DNA of 42,294 nt from CATOSK01 sp034423195 (GTDB lineage: Bacteria > Chloroflexota > Dehalococcoidia > Lucifugimonadales > UBA3495), in NCBI GenBank assembly GCA_034423195.1, contig DAOUIZ010000067.1, positions 1-42,294 on the forward strand, written 5' to 3'. Both the position numbers and the translations under genes were made by a program. Under the pieces are notes generated by a model. That model was given only the letters and a program-made list of their open reading frames with translations, was not told the origin of the DNA and searched no databases. Of the stretch, positions 16,877 to 24,573 are shown piece after piece (the stretch's first letter is position 1; the number at the start of each line of letters is the position of its first letter).

Positions 16877-18049
16877 ATGAACGGCATTCGCGATCGTGTG
16901 GCAATCGTCGGAATGGGCTGCACCAAGTTCGGTGAGCGGTGGGATGCCGCCGCCTCGGACCTCATGGTCGAAGCCGCCTATGAAGCCTTCGAGGACGCCG
17001 GAATCGACCCTGCCGACGTTCAGGCCGCCTGGCTTGGCACCGTCAGTTCCTTTCGCACCGGGCAGCCATTGGCCGAGGCCCTCAAGCTGGACTACATCCC
17101 CATCACCCGCGTCGAGAACGCTTGTGCAACCGCCACCGATGCCCTCCGCAACGCCTGTTACGCTGTGGCCGCCGGTGTCTACGACATCGTCCTTGCTTTG
17201 GGTGTGGAAAAGCTGAAGGACTCCGGCTTCTCCGGCCTTGCCATTCCCGAAGCGCCCGGAGCCGACGTTGCTCCTCCCACTCCGCCGCCGGCCCAGTTCG
17301 CCATGGCGGCCACCAGGTACTTCCACCAGTACGGAATCCCCTACGAGGAGGGCAAGCGCACCCTCGCCCAGATAGCCGCCAAGAACCACCACAACGGCTC
17401 CCTGAACCCCAAGGCCCACTTCCAGCGCGAGGTCTCGGAGGAACAGGTCGTGAACGCTCCCATGATCGCCTGGCCCCTCGGACTCTTCGACTGTTGCGGG
17501 GTCAGCGACGGCGCCGCTGCAGCCATCATCACCACCCCCGAAATCGCGGCGGGTCTGAGGAAAGACTACATCCTTGTAAAAGCCCTTGGCCTGGCCGTTG
17601 GGGCCTTCGGCGTCCTCCGCAGCGACTGGGACTTCACCCATTTCCCTGAGACAACCCGCGCCGGCCAGGCCGCCTACCAGGAAGCCGGCATAGCCAGTCC
17701 CCGGGAAGAAATCGACCTCGCCATGGTCCACGACTGCTTCACCATCACCGAGCTCATCATCTACGAGGACCTCGGTTTCAGCGCCCGCGGCGCCGGCAGC
17801 CGGGACGTGGAAGCCGGTGCCTTTACCCTGGAAGGCGGCCTTCCGGTTAACACCGACGGTGGGCTCAAATGCTTCGGCCACCCCGTGGGGGCCAGCGGCA
17901 TAAGAATGGTCTACGAGGTCTACAAGCAGCTCCAGGGCAAGGCCGGCCCCCGGCAGCTGCGGAAGGCCGACCTGGGACTCACTCACAACCTCGGCGGCAG
18001 GCCCGGCTCCTTCACCTGCTCCGTGGCCGTCTTCGGCCGCCCTGACTGA
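16877..18049 (+). CDS. Thiolase family protein (SCP-x/archaeal acetoacetyl-CoA thiolase type)
   Basis: A 390-residue thiolase with the active-site residues in place: nucleophile Cys83 (VENACATAT), His285 (VHDCFTITE) and His335 (KCFGHPVGASG). The C-terminal HNLGGRPG is typical of SCP-x-like thiolases, which lack the usual second Cys motif. Such enzymes make or cleave 3-oxoacyl-CoA. The start ATG has GGAGG (16866-16870) 6 nt upstream. In archaea, a thiolase of this type forms a complex with HMGCS bridged by a DUF35 protein. The neighbouring HMGCS-DUF35 fusion suggests a similar complex, but with only the thiolase site active. Biosynthetic or degradative direction is undecided. Confidence 0.88.
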   Translation: MNGIRDRVAIVGMGCTKFGERWDAAASDLMVEAAYEAFEDAGIDPADVQAAWLGTVSSFRTGQPLAEALKLDYIPITRVENACATATDALRNACYAVAAGVYDIVLALGVEKLKDSGFSGLAIPEAPGADVAPPTPPPAQFAMAATRYFHQYGIPYEEGKRTLAQIAAKNHHNGSLNPKAHFQREVSEEQVVNAPMIAWPLGLFDCCGVSDGAAAAIITTPEIAAGLRKDYILVKALGLAVGAFGVLRSDWDFTHFPETTRAGQAAYQEAGIASPREEIDLAMVHDCFTITELIIYEDLGFSARGAGSRDVEAGAFTLEGGLPVNTDGGLKCFGHPVGASGIRMVYEVYKQLQGKAGPRQLRKADLGLTHNLGGRPGSFTCSVAVFGRPD

Positions 18050-18383
18050 CTCCCGCAACGACGCCGGCCGTTTACAAAGCGCCGCCCCTTCCCCCTCCCC
18101 GCTCCGTCTCCCCAACTGATGACAGAAGCCTGTTGGCAGAAGTGACGGTCATCCTCTACCATTGAATCGCCGGAATTTGAATCCCCGGGCATTGAATCCC
18201 CTTGGCGGTTGGTCCGGCATTTCCCTGCACCCGGTCCCACGCCGGCGCCGGCTTGTTCCCTTCACCCAACCCAGGACATGCATCAACTAACCAACCGTTG
18301 CGACAGGACCCCGATGTGGGTTAAAACAGTCCAATATGGGCCGGGGTGATTTCACGACTCCGCCAGTCCCCGCTTCAACCCCT

Positions 18384-18424
18384 GCGACAAAAGACGACAG
18401 AACCGCGACAAAACAGCGATAAAA
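18384..18424 (+). repeat. Array of GCGACAAAA units at 10-11 bp spacing
   Basis: Four units start at 18384, 18394, 18405 and 18416: GCGACAAAA, ACGACAGAA, GCGACAAAA and GCGATAAAA. The spacing is 10, 11 and 11 bp, about one helical turn, so all units face the same side of the DNA. This would fit binding sites for a protein, but none is identified. Confidence 0.55.
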
Positions 18425-18485
18425 CGACCACAAGACCGGACTTTTCAGTCCCCGCCCGCGACAACAGCCGGCCCGGCCCACGCTC

Positions 18486-18515
18486 AAATGTCGCGAAATG
18501 TCCCAGTTTGTCGCA
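18486..18515 (+). repeat. Three 10-bp TGTC repeats
   Basis: The units AAATGTCGCG, AAATGTCCCA and GTTTGTCGCA follow one another without gap. They are in inverted orientation to the GACA units about 70 bp upstream. The 19-bp block 18498-18516 matches 16 of 19 bases of a block on the minus strand at 26875-26893. Confidence 0.55.
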
Positions 18516-18612
18516 CCTTGGGGATTTCCCCGAATTCCGGTCGTCTCGATAACGGAGTGTCACATCCCCGGAGCCGCCCCGCGGTTCAGCTTCTTGCCAA
18601 GTCGCCCTCCGG

Positions 18613-18640
18613 TTGACCGCCCACCTTCCGGGAGTATAAT
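18613..18640 (+). promoter_or_regulatory. Promoter of the MFS transporter gene
   Basis: TTGACC (18613-18618), a 16-bp spacer and a perfect TATAAT (18635-18640). The predicted start near 18647 leaves a leader of about 117 nt before the ATG at 18764. Confidence 0.75.
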
Positions 18641-18763
18641 GCGTTAACACTTCCAACCCGGCGCGTTCGGATTGATTCCTGCGCGCCTGAACGCTCTCCC
18701 CCACCTGCTGATATGGATTCCTGCTCCCGCCAGGCGGGGTGAGACGAAATTAGGAGTAGCCCC

Positions 18764-20164
18764 ATGGCTGCAGCGCAAGCGCCTCAACGAGGTTATTTCT
18801 CAGCCAAGGCCCACCGTTTCCTCGCTGCCCTCGTATTCCGTGACTACCGTTTCCTCGCCTTCGCAACCTTGTGCAGCGGCAGCGGCGCATGGGCTCTCAT
18901 CGTAGCCCGTGGCGCATGGGTCTTCGGAATCCCCGAACTTGAGGGGACCCGGGGCCTGTGGGTCGGCCTCGTCACCTTCGCGGCCATGTCTCCCCGCTTC
19001 TTCGCAACCCCCTTCATCGGCTACCTCGCCGACCGCGTTACACGCAAGTCCCTCCTGCAGTGGATATACATCCTTCAGATTGCCCAGGCCTCCGTCATGG
19101 CGGTCCTCGTCATGATGGGGATTGGCAACCCGCTCTACGTCGTCGCCCTTGCCGTGATCAACGGCACCCTCCGGGCTACCCAGCAGACGGCCGCCCAATC
19201 CCTGGCCCCCAACCTGGTCGACCGTGAGCGGCTCCCCAACGCCGTGGCCCTCAACGAGGCCATGCAGCAGGGTTCCCGCCTCTTCGGCCCCCTGATTCTG
19301 TTCATCGTCTCCTACCTCGCCGGGGTTGGCGGCCTCGGCCAGGGAGACAATTTGCTGGACCCTGAGGCGGTTGCTGCGGGGCTCGGGACCTCGGCCCTGG
19401 TCTTCTGGGCCTGCGCCACCTTCTATCTCCTGGCGTTGATTTCCGCCCTGAACATCCGCACCGTGTCCAGCGGGGTGATTGACCGCCGCCGCAGCTTCTG
19501 GGCCAACACCACCGCCGGCTTCGCTTACGCCTATAGCACGCCCCTGGTGTTTGGCATCATCCTGATGGCCGTCGCCCACTGCGTTCTGGTCATGTCCTTC
19601 GAGTCCATGCTCCCGCCCTTGGCCCAGGAGAAACTCACCCCGGTGGGAGAGAGATTCAACCAGGACCATGTGTTTCTCCTCATGTCCGCCCTTGGGCTGG
19701 GTGCATTGGTCTCCTCCATCTTTGTCGGAGGGATCATCAGCCACCTGACCAGGGGGCGCATCTTCCTCCTGCTCGGTTTCACCAGCAGCCTGACCCCGAT
19801 AGGCTTGGGATTATCCGCCTCGACGGGAATCTCCCTTACCGCCGCGGTCCTCATGGGTCTCGGTACCGCCGGCTTCATGACCATCACCCACACCATCATC
19901 CAGTCCGTAGTCCCCGACGAGATTCGCGGGAGGGTGGCCTCGGTGTACTCCATGCACGTCGGCGGCAGCATGGCCTTCGCCAACCTGCTTTATGGGCGGT
20001 TGGCTGACATCTGGCCCGTCGGACTGGTGATGGCATTCGTCGGCGCCCTGTTCACCGCCGTGGTCCTGTTCAGCATCCTCATGCCCTTCTGGAGGGGCAT
20101 CTACTTCCGCGGCGAGGCCCGCCCGGTCGCTGCTCCGGCTGCTGCCGCTGCGGGAGGCGACTGA
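18764..20164 (+). CDS. MFS transporter (EntS/MFS_3-like)
   Basis: A 466-residue major facilitator with about 12 hydrophobic segments, closest in style to the EntS-like exporters. Family features are FRDYRFLAFATLCSGSG at the start of the first helix, the GYLADRVTRKSLLQ loop between helices 2 and 3, RATQQTAAQSLAPNLVDRERL near the central part, and VPDEIRGRVASVYSM in the second half. A cytoplasmic Ala/Pro-rich tail ends the protein. The ATG has AGGAG (18752-18756) 7 nt upstream. The exported substrate is unknown; no siderophore or drug-synthesis gene is nearby. Confidence 0.85.
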   Translation: MAAAQAPQRGYFSAKAHRFLAALVFRDYRFLAFATLCSGSGAWALIVARGAWVFGIPELEGTRGLWVGLVTFAAMSPRFFATPFIGYLADRVTRKSLLQWIYILQIAQASVMAVLVMMGIGNPLYVVALAVINGTLRATQQTAAQSLAPNLVDRERLPNAVALNEAMQQGSRLFGPLILFIVSYLAGVGGLGQGDNLLDPEAVAAGLGTSALVFWACATFYLLALISALNIRTVSSGVIDRRRSFWANTTAGFAYAYSTPLVFGIILMAVAHCVLVMSFESMLPPLAQEKLTPVGERFNQDHVFLLMSALGLGALVSSIFVGGIISHLTRGRIFLLLGFTSSLTPIGLGLSASTGISLTAAVLMGLGTAGFMTITHTIIQSVVPDEIRGRVASVYSMHVGGSMAFANLLYGRLADIWPVGLVMAFVGALFTAVVLFSILMPFWRGIYFRGEARPVAAPAAAAAGGD

Positions 20165-20202
20165 GCCCCGACTGTCAATCTGATCCCATCGGCGCTGACT
20201 GG

Positions 20203-20232
20203 GGCCGCCGCGATGATTGCGGCGGCCTTGGT
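20203..20232 (+). terminator. Terminator-like hairpin after the MFS gene
   Basis: GGCCGCCGC (20203-20211) pairs perfectly with GCGGCGGCC (20219-20227) around a 7-nt loop. The tail has only a short T run, so termination may be weak. Confidence 0.5.
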
Positions 20233-20288
20233 CCATCTTGGCCGGTTTCCGATAGACATAAAACTCGGGAATCAGTCGTCCAAACTCC

Positions 20289-20318
20289 TTGAAATTACAT
20301 AACCCCGATTGATATAAA
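20289..20318 (+). promoter_or_regulatory. Promoter of the minCDE operon
   Basis: TTGAAA (20289-20294), an 18-bp spacer and TATAAA (20313-20318). The predicted start is near 20325. Confidence 0.6.
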
Positions 20319-20477
20319 GCAGAGGCAACCCCGGGTGGATGTGTTTGGGCTGGGCAGTTGTTTCTCCTGTTTCCCACTCCGCCGGCTCCCTTCGCCGTCC
20401 CTTCTTTCATCCCCCGGCGCGCCGCAATCCTTTGGCAGGCCGGCTTTCCCAATGCGGAAGCGGGCGGGATTCAATAG

Positions 20478-21431
20478 ATGTCGGATAACGATCTGGTCCG
20501 GGTCATCGGCCGTGGTTCCAACGTCAGCGTCAACATCGACGATGATGCCCCCATCGGCAAAGCCCTTGATGCCCTCCGTTCCCACGTCGCCGGGAACCGT
20601 TTCCTGTATTCCAATGGCACCGTGGCAGTCAGCGTCGGACGGAGGATGCTCCGCCGCAACGAACTCGTCACAATCAAGGAACTCCTGGATTCCGAGACCG
20701 GAGTGACTGTCTCCCGGTTCTTGGGGGAGTTGTCCATCGAAGAAGCCGACGGGGATCCGGTCCCCAACTCCGGTGATCCCTCACCGGAACCTCTCCTTCC
20801 AGGCAGGCAGGAACCCTCCGGCATCTCGCACAACGACCCAAAGCTCCTCCCATCGAAGATCGAATCGGCAGTCAGAAAAGGAGCCTCCCGTCCGGCCCTG
20901 GCAGCCTCCACTTCCGAAGGCGGTGAGGACGGAGCATCCGGCCGCTTGGAACGGTCCCCCAACACTGCGAGACCGGCCCGCGCCGGCCACACACCTTGGT
21001 CGGCCGGCAAGGCGGAACCCCAGCCCGGTGCCCCCGAACAGTTGGACCGGGGCCAGGAGGCATTGCTCCTCAAGACAACCTGCCGCTCCGGTGAAGTTAT
21101 CTCCTACCCCGGCGACATTGTGGTCCTCGCCGATGTCAACCCGGGGGCCCAACTGATCGCTGACGGCGATATTTTCGTATACGGCTCCCTTCGCGGCGTT
21201 GCCCACGCCGGAGCCTCCGGGGACACGAAAGCGGTAATCGTTGCAACGGCTATGCAGGCCCCGCGGCTTCAGATCGGCCCCCACGTCGGCGTCGCCCCCG
21301 AGGGAAAGAAGCGCTCCAGAGCTGATTCAGACGGACCCAAGATAGCCTATGTCCGCCGGCAGTCGGTCTTTGTCCAGAACTACGCCGGCCGGTTCGCAAC
21401 CTATATGGGAGGAACACTCTATGACGGGTAA
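20478..21431 (+). CDS. minC: Septum site-determining protein MinC
   Basis: MinC blocks FtsZ ring formation away from mid-cell when carried to the membrane by MinD. The C-terminal domain (about 195-285) shows the MinC beta-helix signature: CRSGEVISYPGDIVVLAD, VNPGAQLIADGDIFVYG and SLRGVAHAGASGD. An N-terminal domain of about 85 residues is followed by a low-complexity Pro/Ser/Gly/Ala-rich linker of about 110 residues, and a basic tail of about 35 residues closes the protein. At 317 aa it is longer than the common 220-250 aa. It overlaps minD by 11 nt. Confidence 0.87.
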   Translation: MSDNDLVRVIGRGSNVSVNIDDDAPIGKALDALRSHVAGNRFLYSNGTVAVSVGRRMLRRNELVTIKELLDSETGVTVSRFLGELSIEEADGDPVPNSGDPSPEPLLPGRQEPSGISHNDPKLLPSKIESAVRKGASRPALAASTSEGGEDGASGRLERSPNTARPARAGHTPWSAGKAEPQPGAPEQLDRGQEALLLKTTCRSGEVISYPGDIVVLADVNPGAQLIADGDIFVYGSLRGVAHAGASGDTKAVIVATAMQAPRLQIGPHVGVAPEGKKRSRADSDGPKIAYVRRQSVFVQNYAGRFATYMGGTLYDG

Positions 21432-22239
21432 AACCATTGTTATAACTTCCGGAAAGGGTGGTGTAGGCAAGACAACCACCACTGCCAACATCGGCGCCGG
21501 ATTGGCCATGCGCGGCCACCGCGTCGCCGTGATCGATACCGACATCGGCCTCCGCAACCTCGACGTCGTCATGGGCTTGGAGAACCGCATCGTGTACGAC
21601 CTCGTGGACATAATCGAAGGCAACTGCAAGCTGCACCAGGGGCTGATCCGGGACAAGAACGACTCGAACCTCTACCTGATTCCGGCGGCCCAGACGAGGG
21701 ACAAGAACTGCATCGACCGGGAACAGCTCAAGACCTTGTGCGGCAGGTTGGAAGGCGAGTTCGATTACGTTCTGATCGATTGTCCCGCCGGCATCGAGCA
21801 GGGGTTCAAGAACGCCATCGGCGCCGCCCACGAGGCCATAATCGTCACGACCCCCGAGGTCTCCGCGATTCGCGACGCTGACCGAGTGATCGGCCTGCTG
21901 GAAGCTGAAGGCTTGCACAACCCGCGCCTCATCATCAATCGGGTCAGGCCCGGTATGGTCAAGAGAGGGGATATGATGGGCAAGGACGACATTGTCGAAC
22001 TGTTGGCCATCGATGTTATCGGCATGGTTCCCGCCGACGACCGGCTGATAATCGCCACAAACCAGGGTGTCCCGGTCATCCACGACAAGCGTTCCACATC
22101 CGGCGCAGCATTTTCCCGCATCGCGGCCCGCATCGACGGCGACGATGTGCCGTTGATGGAGTTGCGTCCCAAGTCCGGGATCATGGACAAGGTCCGGGTC
22201 ATCATGGGGCTCAACCGGGGAGCATACTCACATGCGTGA
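21421..22239 (+). CDS. minD: Septum site-determining ATPase MinD
   Basis: A 272-residue ParA/MinD ATPase. It has the deviant Walker A motif (SGKGGVGKTTTTAN, residues 10-23), DTDIGLRNLDVVMGLENR, the Walker B-like VLIDCPAGIEQGF, and a C-terminal amphipathic segment (IMDKVRVIMGLNRG) as expected for ATP-dependent membrane binding. The frame is open from 21349, but ATG 21421 with GGAGG just upstream begins the family domain. It overlaps minC by 11 nt and minE by 8 nt, so the three are coupled. Confidence 0.95.
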   Translation: MTGKTIVITSGKGGVGKTTTTANIGAGLAMRGHRVAVIDTDIGLRNLDVVMGLENRIVYDLVDIIEGNCKLHQGLIRDKNDSNLYLIPAAQTRDKNCIDREQLKTLCGRLEGEFDYVLIDCPAGIEQGFKNAIGAAHEAIIVTTPEVSAIRDADRVIGLLEAEGLHNPRLIINRVRPGMVKRGDMMGKDDIVELLAIDVIGMVPADDRLIIATNQGVPVIHDKRSTSGAAFSRIAARIDGDDVPLMELRPKSGIMDKVRVIMGLNRGAYSHA

Positions 22240-22501
22240 TCTGATACGGTGGGTCGTCACCAGAAAAAGCGAAACGAAGAACGCCGCCCGGGACCGGCTT
22301 CACCTGGCTTTAATGCGGGACCGGATGGACCTCGCCCCGGAAATGATGGAAGCACTCAAACGGGACCTTAGAGACGCGATGTCCCAGTACCTTGTGGTCA
22401 ACGACGAGTTCCAGGAGTTCGCCATCCGGAGGCTGGATGAGTCGGTCTTCCTGGTTTCCAACATTCGGATCAAGGATATGCGGCGGGCCCCAGCCCAATA
22501 G
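22232..22501 (+). CDS. minE: Cell division topological specificity factor MinE
   Basis: An 89-residue MinE. The anti-MinCD helix region includes NAARDRLHLALMRDRMDLAP, and the topological-specificity part follows (LKRDLRDAMSQYLVV, FAIRRLDESVFLVSNIRI). MinE stimulates the MinD ATPase and drives pole-to-pole cycling or localisation of the inhibitor. The basic N-terminus (MRDLIRWVVTRK) fits a membrane-targeting segment. It overlaps minD by 8 nt and is followed by a terminator. Confidence 0.9.
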   Translation: MRDLIRWVVTRKSETKNAARDRLHLALMRDRMDLAPEMMEALKRDLRDAMSQYLVVNDEFQEFAIRRLDESVFLVSNIRIKDMRRAPAQ

Positions 22502-22531
22502 CTGCTTCACCGCATAAGCGGGATGGGACTT

Positions 22532-22568
22532 CAGCGGCCGGGATTTATAGTCCGGCCGCTGTTTCGTT
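22532..22568 (+). terminator. Rho-independent terminator of minCDE
   Basis: CAGCGGCCGG (22532-22541) pairs with CCGGCCGCTG (22552-22561) around a 10-nt loop, followed by a short T-rich tail (TTTCGTT). Confidence 0.72.
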
Positions 22569-22606
22569 CCCGGCTACCGAATCCTCGGCTCTTTCCGGCG
22601 CTGCCG

Positions 22607-22615
22607 TGCTATCAT
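22607..22615 (+). promoter_or_regulatory. Extended -10 promoter candidate of the aminotransferase
   Basis: TGC followed directly by TATCAT (22610-22615) forms an extended -10 element; no good -35 box is seen. The predicted start is near 22622, about 29 nt before the ATG at 22651. Confidence 0.42.
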
Positions 22616-22650
22616 GAGCGGCACATCCCAGCGAGGAGTCCTGCAAAGAT

Positions 22651-23979
22651 ATGGTCCGCACCGACAGAGAGTTGGAACGCTACCTGCAACTGACCCCAAA
22701 GTCCCGCTCCCTTTGGGAAGACGCCAGGGAATACCTCCCCGGGGGAGACAGCCGCAACTCCATCTTCTGGAATCCCTACCCCGTCTTCATCGAGTCCGCT
22801 TCCGGCTGTCACGTCATCGACGCCGACGGGATCGACCGGCTCGACTTCATAAACACCATGACCACCATGATCCTCGGCCACGGCCCCGAACCGGTCCTGC
22901 GGGCCGTTGCCGAGCAAACGTCGAAGGGTTTGGCCTACAACGCCCCCAGCAGGACCCAGGTGCGGTTGGCCAAGCTGCTTTGCGAACGTGTCCCGTCCTT
23001 TGAGCAGGTAAGGTTCACCAATTCCGGGACCGAGGCTACCCTGAACACCCTCCGAGCCGCGCGGGCCTTCACTGGCCGCCAGCGGTTCGCCAAGGCCGAG
23101 GGAGGGTACCACGGGACTCACGACTCCGTCAGCGTCAGCGTGCGGGTCGACCCGGCGTCGGCAGGCGACCCGGACAATCCCCGCCCCGTTCCGGCCAGCG
23201 CGGGACTGCCCGACAATGTCGAGCGCGACGTTGTCATCATCCCCTTCAACGAAACAGAAACTGCACGGCGAATCCTCGAGGAAAACCGGGAGGACCTGGC
23301 AGCCGTAATCGTCGAGCCGGTGTTGGGCTCGGTGGGGATGGTCCCGGCCGAGCCGGAGTTCCTGGACATGCTCCGTGACTTTACGGAAGATAACGGAAGC
23401 CTGCTCATCTTCGACGAGGTCATCAGCTTCCGCGTGGCCCCGGGAGGGGCGCAGGAAACCTACGGGGTAACCCCCGACCTGACTTCCCTGGGCAAGATTG
23501 TCGGTGGAGGATTTCCTGTCGGCGCCTTCGGCGGCAGGAAGGAGATCATGGACTTGTACGACCCTACCAGGGGTCCCAGGGTCTCCCATGCCGGCACGTT
23601 CAACGCCAACCCGGTCACGATGGTTGCCGGGGCCACGACTATGGAGTTGCTTACGCCGCCCGTCTACCGCGATCTGGCCGAGCTGACCGAGCTGCTCAGG
23701 CAGGGCATTCGGGCAGTTTGCGCGGAACTGGAAACCCCGGTGCAGATCACCGGCCTTGGTTCGCTCTTTGGAATCCACTTCGCGTCTTCGGAGGTCCGCA
23801 CCTATCGGGACATTGCCGCCGAGGACGCCGACCTGCGGCACCGGGTGTTCCTGGGCCTTCTGAACGAGGGAATCCTGGTGGCGTCCAACCTGGTGGGCTC
23901 CCTGTCCACGGCGATTACCGCGAGTGAAATAGACCAATTCTGCGTCGCCTTCCGCAAGGTCCTGGAACGCAACCGATAG
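22651..23979 (+). CDS. Class III PLP aminotransferase, glutamate-1-semialdehyde-aminomutase-like
   Basis: A 442-residue fold-type I PLP enzyme of the class III/GSA-aminomutase group. Key parts are the TNSGTEATLNTLRAAR phosphate-binding segment (123-138), YHGTHDSV, VEPVLGSVGMVP, the PLP-nitrogen Asp255 in LLIFDEVISFR, and the Schiff-base Lys282 in SLGKIVGGGFPVGAFGG. HAGTFNANPVTM is also typical. No tetrapyrrole genes lie nearby, and the protein is transcribed alone between two terminators. A paralogue acting on another amino or keto substrate is therefore as likely as HemL. AGGAG lies 13 nt before the ATG. Confidence 0.83.
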   Translation: MVRTDRELERYLQLTPKSRSLWEDAREYLPGGDSRNSIFWNPYPVFIESASGCHVIDADGIDRLDFINTMTTMILGHGPEPVLRAVAEQTSKGLAYNAPSRTQVRLAKLLCERVPSFEQVRFTNSGTEATLNTLRAARAFTGRQRFAKAEGGYHGTHDSVSVSVRVDPASAGDPDNPRPVPASAGLPDNVERDVVIIPFNETETARRILEENREDLAAVIVEPVLGSVGMVPAEPEFLDMLRDFTEDNGSLLIFDEVISFRVAPGGAQETYGVTPDLTSLGKIVGGGFPVGAFGGRKEIMDLYDPTRGPRVSHAGTFNANPVTMVAGATTMELLTPPVYRDLAELTELLRQGIRAVCAELETPVQITGLGSLFGIHFASSEVRTYRDIAAEDADLRHRVFLGLLNEGILVASNLVGSLSTAITASEIDQFCVAFRKVLERNR

Positions 23980-23993
23980 GGGCGCCATAAAAC

Positions 23994-24028
23994 AACCGCA
24001 GCCCGTCAATCGGGGCTGCGGTTCTTGG
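23994..24028. terminator. Bidirectional terminator
   Basis: AACCGCAGCCC (23994-24004) pairs perfectly with GGGCTGCGGTT (24013-24023). T-rich bases follow on the plus strand, and an A-rich stretch (AAAACAA) precedes it. It can serve both the aminotransferase and the convergent minus-strand gene. Confidence 0.78.
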
Positions 24029-24047
24029 GGCCTGGCAGGGGACGCGG

Positions 24048-24377
24048 CTAGTCAACCGGAGGGCGCTTCTCCCACTTTTCCGGCGGCGGATAGACCGGGG
24101 TGGCTACCCGGCGGACGTTCTCGGTGGCGAACCAGTCCGCGCACTCCTCGCGCCACTTCAGGTAGTGGGGGGCGTTGCGGTGGGCTTCCACCGCCGCGTC
24201 GTCCTGGTAAACCTCGAACAGATGGAGCCGGTTCTCGTCCTCGTTGTCCTGGAGGACGTCGAACCGCAGGCACCCGGGCTCGTCGTTGTTGGAACCGCGG
24301 GCGTCCCCCAGCATGGACTCCATGAACTGGTCCTTGAATCCAGGTTTGATATTGATGGTCACTACAAGGGCTATCAA
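24048..24377 (-). CDS. Antibiotic biosynthesis monooxygenase (ABM) family protein
   Basis: A 109-residue ferredoxin-like alpha/beta-barrel protein of the ABM/YgiN type. Family marks are ALVVTINIKPGFKDQFMESM at the N-terminus, then EPGCLRFDVLQDNEDENRL, HLFEVYQDDAAVEAHRNAPHY and W. Some members oxidise quinols or small aromatics without a cofactor, many others are uncharacterised. I chose TTG 24377 because AGGAGG (24382-24387) is just upstream and the fold starts here; the frame is open to 24434. It has its own promoter, facing away from the selenoprotein candidate. Confidence 0.83.
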   Translation of the reverse strand: MIALVVTINIKPGFKDQFMESMLGDARGSNNDEPGCLRFDVLQDNEDENRLHLFEVYQDDAAVEAHRNAPHYLKWREECADWFATENVRRVATPVYPPPEKWEKRPPVD

Positions 24378-24440
24378 CTTTCCTCCTCTTTGCCCTTCGG
24401 GGGAGCGTGGGCCGGAGATTGGACCCGAAGGCACGGGCCA

Positions 24441-24469
24441 ATTATATCGGCGCGGGTATTCACGGACAA
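24441..24469 (-). promoter_or_regulatory. Promoter of the ABM-family gene
   Basis: On the minus strand: TTGTCC (24464-24469), a 17-bp spacer and a perfect TATAAT (24441-24446). The start is predicted near 24434. Confidence 0.65.
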
Positions 24470-24516
24470 GGTTGGGGCTTGGACAAGGACCGTCAGGCTA
24501 TCCCCCGTTAATCGTA

Positions 24517-24545
24517 ATGACATCCCAGTGCGGGCATTGTAGAAT
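24517..24545 (+). promoter_or_regulatory. Promoter of the selenoprotein candidate
   Basis: ATGACA (24517-24522), a 17-bp spacer and TAGAAT (24540-24545). The predicted start is near 24552, leaving about 22 nt of leader that contains the strong ribosome binding site at 24562-24568. Confidence 0.6.
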
Positions 24546-24573
24546 TGCCCTACCAAGCGCAGGGGAGGCTCTC

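Larger units (their letters stand above)
18050..18763. other. 714-bp intergenic region with repeat arrays and a promoter
   Basis: No reading frame here looks coding. The region holds a triplet of near-repeats around TTGAATC(C/G)CC (about 18161-18202), two arrays of GACA/TGTC units (18384-18424 and 18486-18515), the block GTCTCGATAACGG (18543-18555) and a near-consensus promoter (18613-18640) for the MFS gene. The arrays resemble those at 26875-26917. Confidence 0.55.
20165..20477. other. Intergenic region between the MFS gene and minC
   Basis: This 313-bp stretch has no convincing gene. It contains the hairpin at 20203-20227 and the min promoter at 20289-20318. The leader of the min transcript (about 150 nt, from about 20325) contains no motif I recognise. 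Confidence 0.5.

Noticed and set aside
16793..18115. 440-codon open frame on the minus strand opposite the thiolase gene
   Set aside because: It is a shadow of GC-rich codon use; the plus strand has clear thiolase active-site motifs.
18384..18515. CRISPR array
   Set aside because: Units are only 9-10 bp, directly adjacent and without spacers; no cas gene is nearby.
18346..18552. 68-codon frame over the repeat arrays
   Set aside because: Its repeated residues come from the DNA repeats; there is no ribosome site and no family resemblance.
18050..18763. tmRNA, SRP RNA or tRNA gene in the large intergenic gap
   Set aside because: No tRNA-like acceptor or T-loop sequence and no conserved SRP or tmRNA motif could be found by eye.
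22651..23979. Firm assignment as hemL
   Set aside because: The family matches, but there are no tetrapyrrole genes nearby and many paralogues of this group act on other substrates.
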